Part shown: positions 1 to 6,194 of the stretch, in pieces
Layout: each line of letters begins with the position of its first letter
Position numbering within the stretch: position 1 is the first letter of the stretch
Assembly (NCBI GenBank): GCA_964529405.1
Contig: CAZGWE010000021.1
Span: 1-14,811 of the forward strand
Reading direction: 5' to 3'
From: CAZGWE01 sp964529405
GTDB lineage: Bacteria > Patescibacteriota > UBA1384 > XYA2-FULL-43-10 > 1-14-0-10-43-13
Length of the DNA stretch: 14,811 bases
Notes under the pieces: generated by a model
The model's database searches: none
What the model saw: only the letters and a program-made list of their open reading frames with translations
What the model was told of the DNA's origin: nothing
Program-made: the position numbers and the translations under genes

Positions 1-80
1 AGAAAGTGGCCTATGACCCAATCCTAAACTCTTGACATTAACATAGAATATCCCCTAAGCTACCTAAGCTCCCTTTAAGA

Positions 81-467
81 TTATTCCTTGGTATTTTTGC
101 CTTCGATCAGAGCTGTCATTCTCTCGGTCAGTTCTTTGGGCATAATCTTAATTTTTAGAACAAAATCATCTGCTATGTCTCGCACTTTTTCCTCATCGTC
201 GGAATCCAAATGAAGGGCTGTTAGCACCATTACTTTGATGTCTTTGGTTTTCTCGTCTGACTTTAAAATGTGTAATAATTCGTCGCCTTGCATTTTGGGC
301 AGCATCAGATCGAGAAGGATTGCATTGGGATGATAATTTTTCAGGATCTCAACAGCTTCCTCGGCAGTGTAAACAACTCTAACATCGTAACCGGCCGCTT
401 CGAAACGGGTCTTAAACATTTCATCGCAACCGCGATTGTCGTCAACTATGAGTAATTTATAGGCCAT
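81..467 (-). CDS. Single-domain response regulator (CheY-like receiver)
   Basis: A 128-residue protein that is only a receiver domain, so it has no DNA-binding or enzymatic output of its own. The acidic pair D9-D10, the phosphoacceptor D53 (in ILLDLMLP), T83 and K105 match the five conserved receiver positions. It probably takes phosphate from the histidine kinase encoded immediately upstream (26 nt gap, same strand) and passes it on or acts through protein contacts. The start is supported by a GAAGGTGAT ribosome binding site just upstream. The usual K-P-F motif after the conserved lysine is replaced by K-I-K, a small departure from the family. The 80 bases beyond its stop show no clear terminator: there is a short repeat (AGCTTAGG twice) but no hairpin with a T-run. 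Confidence 0.93.
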   Translation of the reverse strand: MAYKLLIVDDNRGCDEMFKTRFEAAGYDVRVVYTAEEAVEILKNYHPNAILLDLMLPKMQGDELLHILKSDEKTKDIKVMVLTALHLDSDDEEKVRDIADDFVLKIKIMPKELTERMTALIEGKNTKE

Positions 468-493
468 TGTCTAATCACCTTCTTTCAAAGATA

Positions 494-2152
494 TTAAAGC
501 ATTCTTAACTTGTCATCCGCTATGTGCATCTTTTTGGGCTGCTCAACTACTTTATACTCTAAGGGCAATGAAAAGTAAAAGGTCGAGCCCTTGCCCTTTT
601 CCGATTCAAGCCAGATCTTACCGCCATGAAGCTCAATAATATTTTTAGATATATATAGGCCTAATCCCGATCCTTGTTGCTCCTGGGGGTTCTCGGGGTC
701 AAACCGGGCTGCCTGGTAAAACTTCTCAAACAAGTGCTTCTGATCCTCTAGTTCTATTCCCACACCGGTATCGGCAACCGAGATAACCACACTGTCATCT
801 TTCAGCTTTGAAGTGACAACGATTTTACCCTTCACTGTAAACTTATTGGCGTTATTGATTAAGTTAGTTATAACTTCGCCGATTTTGCTTTGGTCAACCA
901 TCAATTTTGGTAGCGACTTGGATAATTTAATATATGCCAGATAATTACCCCTCTCCTTGGCCTTAATATCAAAGCCGGAAACAATCTGAGAAATGAATTC
1001 GTCAAGATCTGTCTCGCCCGGCCTGATCTTAAACCGATGTTGGTCGATTCGAGCGACATTGAGAATGTCGTCCGATAAGTTGGATAATCTTTGGGTATCA
1101 GTGAGGATGGGCTCAAAAAACTTCTTCTGTTTGCCATTAAGTTTACACATATCCTCACGGATCGCCATATCCAGCTTGCCCTTAATAACTGTAATCGGCG
1201 TGTTCAGTTCATGTGTTGCCATCTGCAAAAATTCATCCTTCATGCGGTCTAATTCCACGAGCTCTTTTTTGTCTTTAGCAAGCTCGCGAGTTAGATCTTT
1301 CAAGCGCTTATTTTGTATTATCTCTTTTTTAACCGAAGTAATTATTAGGTAGCCGCCATAGCATACAGCGATCAAGATAGAACCATTTATAAGTCCGCGT
1401 TTAAATGTTTCAGAAAGTAAAGTTTGAGCTACTAAGGCAAAAATAACAATGGTTACTGCGACTTCTGTAATAATTACTCTGATATTCAAAAAACCCCGTT
1501 CAATAATTGCATAGGCAGTGAATGCAAGGAAGAAGATGATGCTGTAAATTCCCCACCTGTAGATACTATCAGAATGAGTTATTAACGGCATAACCAAACT
1601 GAACAATAGTGCAGAAAAAGCAAAAAGCGAGGCTCCCAATAGTACACAAAAAATTTGGTCTCTCGTGGATCCTTTAGCCTTCCTGTATTTAGCTATTAAA
1701 TTGACTATACTTGCCAAAGAATAAATTAGTAAAAATATTGAATAAGGAACATAATATCTTGCCGGAGCAACTCTAAAAGCAACATCGCTACTTGGAACTG
1801 CTACAGCTATCAAATTCTGAAAAGATAGTACAACAAAAACCAATGGCAACACTAGTAATATGTGCCACCAACGATTGAAGACATTCTTATTGTCCGGAAA
1901 AGACAAACAAAACACTAGGAAAAAATACACAACGAGTGATGCAGCGGCAAAACCTATTTTTACAAAAGGGGAAACGGAATTAAGGCTAGAGAACTTGGCT
2001 GCTAAACTTGAGAGAATCCATAGGGAAGAAAAAAGATTAAAAGCAAAAAACAGTTTGTTGTTAGTATTTCTGAAATCATTTACAAGAACAAGAACACCAA
2101 GAAGTAAACCAAAGACGGCAACCAATAGGGTTATTGTTGTATCGGTATCCAT
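494..2152 (-). CDS. Membrane sensor histidine kinase with multi-helix N-terminal sensor
   Basis: A 552-residue sensor kinase. Residues 1-275 are almost entirely hydrophobic and read as about eight or nine membrane helices with short loops, similar in layout to 7TM-type or MASE-type sensor regions. There is no periplasmic ligand domain. A charged coiled-coil linker (about 280-308) leads to the DHp helix with phosphoacceptor H314 in the H-box THELNTPI. The ATPase domain follows: N-box NLINNANKF (430-438), G1 box DTGVGI (461-466), and G2 box GSGLGL (494-499). It ends in a basic tail of about 20 residues. It is the first gene of an operon with the response regulator at 81-467. The start codon has only a weak AGG ribosome binding site. 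The kinase assignment is secure; the stimulus is not readable from sequence. Confidence 0.93.
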   Translation of the reverse strand: MDTDTTITLLVAVFGLLLGVLVLVNDFRNTNNKLFFAFNLFSSLWILSSLAAKFSSLNSVSPFVKIGFAAASLVVYFFLVFCLSFPDNKNVFNRWWHILLVLPLVFVVLSFQNLIAVAVPSSDVAFRVAPARYYVPYSIFLLIYSLASIVNLIAKYRKAKGSTRDQIFCVLLGASLFAFSALLFSLVMPLITHSDSIYRWGIYSIIFFLAFTAYAIIERGFLNIRVIITEVAVTIVIFALVAQTLLSETFKRGLINGSILIAVCYGGYLIITSVKKEIIQNKRLKDLTRELAKDKKELVELDRMKDEFLQMATHELNTPITVIKGKLDMAIREDMCKLNGKQKKFFEPILTDTQRLSNLSDDILNVARIDQHRFKIRPGETDLDEFISQIVSGFDIKAKERGNYLAYIKLSKSLPKLMVDQSKIGEVITNLINNANKFTVKGKIVVTSKLKDDSVVISVADTGVGIELEDQKHLFEKFYQAARFDPENPQEQQGSGLGLYISKNIIELHGGKIWLESEKGKGSTFYFSLPLEYKVVEQPKKMHIADDKLRML

Positions 2153-2190
2153 AATTTTTGCCTAATAGTGAGACCAACGAGCTACTATTA

Positions 2191-2220
2191 AGTATACAAT
2201 AAACCAATTATTATTTACAA
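2191..2220 (-). promoter_or_regulatory. Promoter for the histidine kinase operon
   Basis: On the minus strand TTGTAA (2220-2215) and TATACT (2196-2191) are separated by 18 nt. This would start transcription about 30 nt before the kinase start codon. It lies just beyond the terminator of the upstream acetyltransferase gene, so the operon appears insulated from read-through. Confidence 0.55.
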
Positions 2221-2226
2221 ATATAC

Positions 2227-2259
2227 AAAAAACGGGGCCGACCTTGGTTGGTCAGCCCC
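2227..2259 (-). terminator. Intrinsic terminator of the acetyltransferase gene
   Basis: Read on the minus strand, GGGGCTGACC pairs with GGTCGGCCCC (10 bp, one G-T wobble) around a 6-nt loop, followed by a run of six T. The stem begins directly at the TAG stop codon of the acetyltransferase at 2259-2261. It marks the left edge of the GC-rich island. Confidence 0.9.
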
Positions 2260-2906
2260 TAGCTAGTGTCATCATTGTCCTCTTTCCAGAAAGGATTGAG
2301 TTGTTCGATGAGCACACTGAAGCCACATGATTTCGGGTCTCCGCCGCTGTTCACGTAATCTTTGATGATTACAGGCGGCTTGACTACCTTGAATCCGTAG
2401 CTTCCCAGAACTCTGAGCTCGGGATCCTTGGCTTTGCCATCGTGCTGGCAGAGCGCGTACTCCTCAGGGCTCATTTTGTGGTGGTACCGGTAGTAGCCAG
2501 GCATTCTGGTTACGAACCGACATCCACGCTTGTTGTTGGCGACAGCGTAGTCGAACAGGAAACGGATAAGCTCCCCGGTTAGGCCCGCCCTACACCCTTC
2601 GGGTGTAACTGCCAAGCCGACGCCATGAAGCCAGTCGCCGTCAGGGTTGTGTGTACCCCTGATATGTCCGAAATCAGTTTCCTCGTCCCATGTGCTGCCA
2701 AGCAGTTTGCTACTGTCGATTAGCTGCACCGAGACGTAGCCTTCGATACGTCCGTTGACTTCGCCGACGATAATGCCGCATTCGGGAAAGGCTAGGATGC
2801 GGTCGATGAAGATCGACCGCTCGCCCTGCCAAATCCCTTTCCACGACAAGTCGCACACTCGAATTACGTCGTCGACGTCAGATAGAACGGCCGGTCTGAT
2901 CTTCAT
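2259..2906 (-). CDS. GNAT-family N-acetyltransferase
   Basis: A 215-residue acetyl-CoA-dependent acetyltransferase. It opens with the typical MKIRPAVLSDVDDVIRV GNAT start. The acetyl-CoA segment is seen in WLHGVGLAVTPEGCRAGLTGEL (split here for reading: residues 92-113), and a late LGSYGFKVV (167-175) resembles GNAT motif B. The ribosome binding site is very strong (GGGGGAGGTGA, five-G tract, 6 nt before the ATG). It is GC-rich, unlike the flanking kinase gene. It is transcribed divergently from the radical SAM gene, and a 19-codon ORF in its leader ends inside its ribosome binding site, suggesting translational coupling or inducible control. The substrate is unknown: drug self-protection or tailoring of the neighbouring peptide are both possible. 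Confidence 0.8.
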   Translation of the reverse strand: MKIRPAVLSDVDDVIRVCDLSWKGIWQGERSIFIDRILAFPECGIIVGEVNGRIEGYVSVQLIDSSKLLGSTWDEETDFGHIRGTHNPDGDWLHGVGLAVTPEGCRAGLTGELIRFLFDYAVANNKRGCRFVTRMPGYYRYHHKMSPEEYALCQHDGKAKDPELRVLGSYGFKVVKPPVIIKDYVNSGGDPKSCGFSVLIEQLNPFWKEDNDDTS

Positions 2907-2912
2907 GGCTTT

Positions 2913-2972
2913 TCACCTCCCCCTTGGTTTTCCACTGAGCAGACACGTGCTCAGCCATCCAGATGGTAACAT
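2913..2972 (-). CDS. Putative 19-residue leader peptide (uORF) of the acetyltransferase
   Basis: In the transcribed leader, an ATG at 2972 opens a frame reading MLPSGWLSTCLLSGKPRGR and stopping at TGA 2915-2913. An AGGTGG sits just upstream of the ATG (2980-2975), although close. The stop codon lies within the GGAGGTGA ribosome binding site of the acetyltransferase, 6 nt before its ATG, so a terminating ribosome would occupy the site. A perfect 7-bp hairpin falls inside the frame. This is the architecture of leader peptides that control resistance genes by stalling or coupling. Its translation is inferred, not shown. Confidence 0.5.
   Translation of the reverse strand: MLPSGWLSTCLLSGKPRGR
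2935..2954 (-). promoter_or_regulatory. Leader hairpin inside the uORF
   Basis: CTGAGCA pairs with TGCTCAG (7 bp perfect, 6-nt loop), so the same fold forms in the minus-strand transcript. It spans codons 7-13 of the leader ORF. A shorter stem (CCAT/ATGG at 2955-2966) lies upstream of it in the transcript. Translation of the uORF would melt it. Confidence 0.45.
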
Positions 2973-2997
2973 AACCACCTAGTGATTGAAACTACAT

Positions 2998-3026
2998 ATA
3001 TTACCATATTTACGATCGTTTGTCAA
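2998..3026 (-). promoter_or_regulatory. Promoter for the leader ORF and acetyltransferase
   Basis: On the minus strand TTGACA (3026-3021), a 17-nt spacer and TAATAT (3003-2998). The -35 is a perfect consensus. The predicted start near 2991 gives a leader of about 85 nt, which is long for this window and contains the uORF and hairpin. Confidence 0.75.
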
Positions 3027-3033
3027 TCTGGAT

Positions 3034-3063
3034 TTGACAAAATGCCACAAATAGTGCTAAATA
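3034..3063 (+). promoter_or_regulatory. Promoter for the radical SAM/methyltransferase operon
   Basis: TTGACA (3034-3039), an 18-nt spacer and TAAATA (3058-3063). Its -35 box is the mirror image of the divergent promoter's -35 box: TGTCAA at 3021-3026 and TTGACA here, separated by 7 nt. The two promoters therefore face away from a short inverted repeat. Confidence 0.65.
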
Positions 3064-3069
3064 AGCTTG

Positions 3070-3083
3070 ACGGCATCAGCCGT
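3070..3083 (+). promoter_or_regulatory. Stem-loop at the predicted 5' end of the radical SAM mRNA
   Basis: ACGGC pairs with GCCGT around the loop ATCA. The predicted transcription start is close to 3070, so the hairpin would form the very 5' end of the message, a position that often protects mRNA. It is short, so this is tentative. Confidence 0.35.
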
Positions 3084-3111
3084 TCCCGACCAAATCGAGG
3101 AGGTGGTCATC

Positions 3112-4488
3112 GTGTACGTCACGAAATATGCGGTAGGCCTCACTTGCGGCTCGGGTCACCGGCTCATGGTCAATCTGCTGACCGGTGCCGTGGATCTACT
3201 GAACAACGACCTCTTTACTGAGATCATGAGGCTGAAAGAAGGCGTGGAACACTCCGTCAGACCTGAAGATCTGGCTGCTCTCGTCGAGCGCGGCTACGTC
3301 TTCCCTTCAGAAGCAGCAGAACAAGAGCTCTTCGACGAATTGAAGCAAGAATATCTTGCCAAGATTCAGCAGGAGCCGTTCAGCTTCTGGATCTGTCCGA
3401 CATATGGCTGTAACCTCGACTGCACATACTGCTTCGAAGGCGGCAGCCGGGACAACTTCAGCGTCATCACCCCTGGCAACATTGCTGCCGCGTTTGCAGC
3501 CATGGATCGGCTCAACACTGTCTCGGCGCCACCCACGCTTCACGTTTACGGCGGAGAGCCGTTGCTCAACGGCAACCAAGCAGCAGTTAGAGCGATTCTT
3601 ACGCAAGCTACTCGTCGCGGTTACATCCTCAACATCATCAGTAACGGCACCGGCATTCCCGGTTTCGTTGACATCTTGAGCGAGTACCGCGAAGGGATCA
3701 ACTACGTACAGACCACTCTCGATGGGATTGCCGAGATTCACGACCAGGGCCGGATCGACCGGAGTAAGCGCGGAACATTCAACAAGATTGTTGCCGGCAT
3801 CGATACACTGGTAGCAGCCCAAGTGCCGGTCCAGATCCGCAGCAACCTCGGAAGAGGGGGCGTCGAAAGATACGGTGAGTTCATCGACTTCGCCCGATCC
3901 AAGGGGTGGCTCGACTGTCCAACCCTGAAGTGCTACTTCACCATGGTGAACAACCGGCACTGCGCTGAGACGATCGACTGTCTCAATGAAGTCGAGGTTG
4001 CACAGGCAATGATTGCCATTAGGCAGATCGCCGAAAGTGATCTCGTTGGCGACTTTGACACCACGCACGTTCTCGACAACCTGATGGTCAACCTGGGCTA
4101 CGTCACCAATAGAGGCATCGGTCCCAAGTTCCACTTCTGCAACTCGGGATGGGGCAAGCTGTTCCTGTTCGGTCCTGATGGACTGGTCTATCCCTGCCCT
4201 TCGGCGGCTGGCGACAGGAGCATGTCGATCGGCACGTATGCGCCAGAGCTCGATATCCGCGAAGACCTCTTTGACCGCTGGCGGTTCGAGTCAGTCGATA
4301 AGCTCGAGCGCTGTCAAGGCTGTGTCTCCATGCTAACCTGTGGTGGAGGCTGCCCGTTCAAGGCGCTCAAGCTGGGAAAAGGACAGCAGCTCTGTGACGA
4401 TCCACTGGCTACTATGCAAGAGTTCGTCAATATGGCAGCGCCCGACGTCCTGGCCGAGGAAGGAGAAGGCGGCAATGAATCCTCATGA
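3112..4488 (+). CDS. Radical SAM/SPASM-domain protein, probable peptide maturase
   Basis: The GTG at 3112 is chosen because GAGGAGGTG lies 8 nt upstream; an in-frame TTG at 3067 has no such site and overlaps the promoter. The protein is 458 residues. Residues 1-90 form a small leading region with no obvious catalytic motif. The radical SAM core starts with C100-x3-C104-x2-C107 (CNLDCTYC) for the 4Fe-4S/SAM cluster, followed by GGEP at 147-150. The C-terminal SPASM domain has the full seven-cysteine pattern: C343-x13-G-x4-C362, then C401-x2-C404-x5-C410-x3-C414-x13-C428, enough for two auxiliary clusters. In characterised families this layout modifies peptides or proteins (thioether, C-C or formylglycine chemistry). 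It overlaps the methyltransferase by 14 nt, and a tiny Cys-rich peptide gene follows. It is GC-rich with strong translation signals. The exact reaction cannot be read from sequence. Confidence 0.9.
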   Translation: MYVTKYAVGLTCGSGHRLMVNLLTGAVDLLNNDLFTEIMRLKEGVEHSVRPEDLAALVERGYVFPSEAAEQELFDELKQEYLAKIQQEPFSFWICPTYGCNLDCTYCFEGGSRDNFSVITPGNIAAAFAAMDRLNTVSAPPTLHVYGGEPLLNGNQAAVRAILTQATRRGYILNIISNGTGIPGFVDILSEYREGINYVQTTLDGIAEIHDQGRIDRSKRGTFNKIVAGIDTLVAAQVPVQIRSNLGRGGVERYGEFIDFARSKGWLDCPTLKCYFTMVNNRHCAETIDCLNEVEVAQAMIAIRQIAESDLVGDFDTTHVLDNLMVNLGYVTNRGIGPKFHFCNSGWGKLFLFGPDGLVYPCPSAAGDRSMSIGTYAPELDIREDLFDRWRFESVDKLERCQGCVSMLTCGGGCPFKALKLGKGQQLCDDPLATMQEFVNMAAPDVLAEEGEGGNESS

Positions 4489-5206
4489 CGAGGTGAGCCG
4501 TTTTTACAACCGGCTCTTCGCATTCCCAAAGCACTTTGACGAAGCACTGGCAGACCGTCTGGACGAGATCCTGAAACAAAGAGGCGGGCAATCAGTTCTA
4601 GACATGGGATGTGGTGCCGGTAACCCCTCCATTGGGTTAGCTCTGGCCGGCTACGAGGTAACTGCTATCGACACGTCAGCCGGTATGCTCGAGCTAGCCA
4701 GAAACAACGCCCAAGAACTCAGGGCCAGCATTGATTTTCTGGAATGCCCAATGGAGGAAGCAGAAATCCTGGGCCGACGTTTCGACCTGGTAATCTGCCA
4801 CGACTCGCTCTATCACTTCGACACGCCTGACAAGCTGGCGCGCTTCTGTCACGAAACGAAGAAAAGCCTTGTCGTGCCGGGAGGATGCCTCTATATCGCC
4901 ACGAAGCGCTGGGATCGTCTTGCCGGACGTGAAGACAGGCAGTGCTTCGAGCTCAGAGGTAGCGTCCCATGTGGGGATCGCCGCAACTTGGTCGTCTTTG
5001 ATGTCTGCGAGAGCAATATGCTCACCGTCTTTCTCATCGAGGAGGAATACGGGCAAGCACGAAGTACGTCAATTCGGTTCCCATGGCACCCCAGGGATCC
5101 GCTGGAGATCCAAGATGCGCTCCGCAAAGTAGGCTTTGGCAACGTCCGCCAGGCCAATGAAGAAGAGGAGGCAAAGTACAACTGCGTCGGCCTGTTGGCT
5201 TGTTGA
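4475..5206 (+). CDS. Class I SAM-dependent methyltransferase
   Basis: A 243-residue methyltransferase beginning at the ATG 4475, with AAGGAG 9 nt upstream inside the end of the radical SAM gene. The 14-nt overlap implies translational coupling. Motif I is VLDMGCGAG (41-49), the acidic end of strand 2 is D66 in VTAIDTS, and FDLVICHDSLYHF (103-115) is the strand-4 region common in Methyltransf_11/25-type enzymes. The fold fits small-molecule or peptide methylation; the acceptor is unknown. It shares the GC-rich composition and operon of the radical SAM enzyme, so a joint pathway is likely. Its TGA stop lies within the -35 box of the next promoter, an unusually tight arrangement. Confidence 0.88.
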   Translation: MNPHDEVSRFYNRLFAFPKHFDEALADRLDEILKQRGGQSVLDMGCGAGNPSIGLALAGYEVTAIDTSAGMLELARNNAQELRASIDFLECPMEEAEILGRRFDLVICHDSLYHFDTPDKLARFCHETKKSLVVPGGCLYIATKRWDRLAGREDRQCFELRGSVPCGDRRNLVVFDVCESNMLTVFLIEEEYGQARSTSIRFPWHPRDPLEIQDALRKVGFGNVRQANEEEEAKYNCVGLLAC

Positions 5207-5231
5207 CAAAGCCGACCGATAGTCGTAATAT
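5203..5231 (+). promoter_or_regulatory. Promoter for the 29-residue peptide gene
   Basis: TTGACA (5203-5208), exactly 17 nt, then TAATAT (5226-5231). The -35 box contains the methyltransferase stop codon. The predicted start near 5238 leaves a leader of only about 20 nt. A dedicated promoter inside an otherwise continuous operon suggests the peptide is made in excess of the enzymes, or is regulated separately. Confidence 0.75.
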
Positions 5232-5259
5232 AAGCGTACAATGGGGGGAGGTGATCAGA

Positions 5260-5349
5260 TTGAAGTCTTTCGGCAAGACCTGGAAGAAGCAGCCCCAGAA
5301 GGCCGCGGAGTCCAAGCCGGTCGTGCTGACGTGCTGCCGCTGCGTGTAA
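5260..5349 (+). CDS. 29-residue Cys-rich peptide: candidate RiPP precursor or attenuator leader
   Basis: The ORF starts at TTG 5260. GGAGGTGATC at 5247-5256, inside a six-G tract, matches ten bases of the usual 16S anti-Shine-Dalgarno end and is correctly spaced (8 nt from GGAGG), which is the main reason to believe the start. The N-terminal part is Lys-rich (KSFGKTWKKQPQKAAESKP) and the C-terminus is VVLTCCRCV, three Cys in four residues. A basic leader with a Trp-Lys-Lys stretch and a short Cys-rich tail is plausible for a substrate of the upstream SPASM enzyme and methyltransferase. The alternative is a cysteine-sensing leader: the Cys codons end two codons before the stop, and a terminator and competing hairpin follow before the gene at 5438. 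Translation is well supported; the role is open. Confidence 0.65.
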   Translation: MKSFGKTWKKQPQKAAESKPVVLTCCRCV

Positions 5350-5359
5350 CCGCGATCGC

Positions 5360-5389
5360 GGGCCACGCGAAGTTCCGCTCGTGGCGCCC
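5360..5389 (+). promoter_or_regulatory. Hairpin mutually exclusive with the following terminator
   Basis: GGGCCACG (5360-5367) can pair with CGTGG (5380-5384) and CCC (5387-5389) with a 2-nt bulge. The 3' arm is the same sequence as the 5' arm of the terminator at 5381-5423, so only one of the two can form at a time. The 10-nt palindrome CGCGATCGCG (5351-5360) lies just before it. This is antiterminator-like, but no ribosome-stalling evidence exists. Confidence 0.4.
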
Positions 5390-5423
5390 GTTTCCTCCTG
5401 AGACGGTGCGCCACTTTTCTTTT
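5381..5423 (+). terminator. Intrinsic terminator after the peptide gene
   Basis: GTGGCGCCCGTTTC pairs with GAGACGGTGCGCCAC (about 14 bp, one bulged T, one wobble) around the loop CTCCT, followed by TTTTCTTTT. It lies 31 nt past the peptide stop codon, is the right edge of the GC-rich island, and precedes the AT-rich gene at 5438 by 14 nt. Confidence 0.88.
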
Positions 5424-5437
5424 ATTAGGGCTTATAT

Positions 5438-6094
5438 ATGATAAATTTTACGTATAGTAAAGATCTCGAACTCAAAGAAATATGCTGGATTTACTCAGAG
5501 TATGATTTTTTCATAAAGAATAAATACAAGGTATTCTACCCCAAGATCTCCAAGGATATCGAAAAAGAATTAATAGCTAATCCTAAAGATAAATTAGCAA
5601 TAAAGCAACTGAAGCAGCAATTCGATAAGATATTTGCGAACGAAGAGGATATTTACAAACGAACTCTTAGAACCACAGAATCAGGATGGCTAACAATTGG
5701 GGATAAATTCTTCAATGAGCTTGCGAAAATCCAAACTGGTAAAGGAATCAAAAATGTTCACTGTTGTATATCTCGCTATGGCCCCGGCGGATCATATTAT
5801 TCACCAAACAAAATATCAGTCCGTGTAGTAGATAAATACGACAAAGATATACGTGAAGCTAACGAAAAGATTGCTCATGAAATTGTGCACCTAGCAATAG
5901 ATAAATTAGTGCAAAAATATAGTCTTAGTTTTGATAATACCGAAAGATTGGTTGATTTAATCTTAACTCGCACTCCAATTTCAGAATTGTTGGTTGAACC
6001 TACAATTCAAGGATTTGGCAATGAAAACCTCGATGAATGTTTTAAGACTGCGTTTCCTAGCATTGAAAATGTTCTAAAATTATTCTGCAAGTAG
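5438..6094 (+). CDS. Hypothetical protein with HExxH motif (possible zinc metallopeptidase)
   Basis: A 218-residue protein I do not recognise as a named family. The notable segment is EKIAHEIVHLAIDKL, with HEIVH at 147-151 in a predicted helix and a candidate third ligand E169 18 residues later, the layout of gluzincin-like metallopeptidases. No signal peptide or membrane helix is visible, so it is probably cytosolic. Charged helices dominate residues 35-75. It is AT-rich like the host background, in contrast to the GC-rich genes on both sides. AGGG about 10 nt upstream is a weak ribosome binding site. No separate promoter fits in the 14 nt after the preceding terminator, so it may depend on read-through from 5203, which would make that terminator an attenuator. 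Confidence 0.6.
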   Translation: MINFTYSKDLELKEICWIYSEYDFFIKNKYKVFYPKISKDIEKELIANPKDKLAIKQLKQQFDKIFANEEDIYKRTLRTTESGWLTIGDKFFNELAKIQTGKGIKNVHCCISRYGPGGSYYSPNKISVRVVDKYDKDIREANEKIAHEIVHLAIDKLVQKYSLSFDNTERLVDLILTRTPISELLVEPTIQGFGNENLDECFKTAFPSIENVLKLFCK

Positions 6095-6140
6095 AGTGTT
6101 AGTTCGAAACAGAACTTCTAACTTGTATAGTTCTAAAACA

Positions 6141-6170
6141 TTGACACATGACTAGTTTATGTGGTAATTA
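6141..6170 (+). promoter_or_regulatory. Promoter for the NDK-like gene
   Basis: TTGACA (6141-6146), an 18-nt spacer and TAATTA (6165-6170), giving a leader of about 18 nt that is mostly the G-tract ribosome binding site. A weak hairpin (AGTTC/GAACT, near 6100-6116) precedes it and may end the upstream gene. Confidence 0.65.
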
Positions 6171-6194
6171 TAGTGCTGAAGGGGGGGCAATCCA

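Noticed and set aside
1..80. TTGACA at 32-37 on the plus strand as a promoter
   Set aside because: No acceptable -10 box follows at 16-18 nt and no gene starts on that strand.
2982..3221. Plus-strand ORF across the divergent promoter region into the radical SAM gene
   Set aside because: It covers two well-formed promoters, has no ribosome binding site, and runs out of frame through the radical SAM gene.
3307..4134. Long minus-strand open frame opposite the radical SAM gene
   Set aside because: A shadow of GC-rich coding sequence; no domain motifs and no ribosome binding site.
5391..5400. CCTCCT in the terminator loop as an anti-ribosome-binding-site element for the peptide gene
   Set aside because: It could pair with the upstream GGAGG, but polypyrimidine loops are common and nothing else supports the interaction.
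5241..5441. 66-codon ORF starting at an ATG just before the peptide's ribosome binding site
   Set aside because: Its ATG lies before, not after, the strong ribosome binding site, and the frame runs through the terminator. The TTG frame at 5260 fits the signals better.
6095..6140. GTTCGAA-like segment considered as a tRNA T-arm
   Set aside because: No acceptor, D-arm or anticodon arm can be built around it; it is a weak hairpin after the HExxH gene. No tRNA or rRNA was found anywhere in the window.
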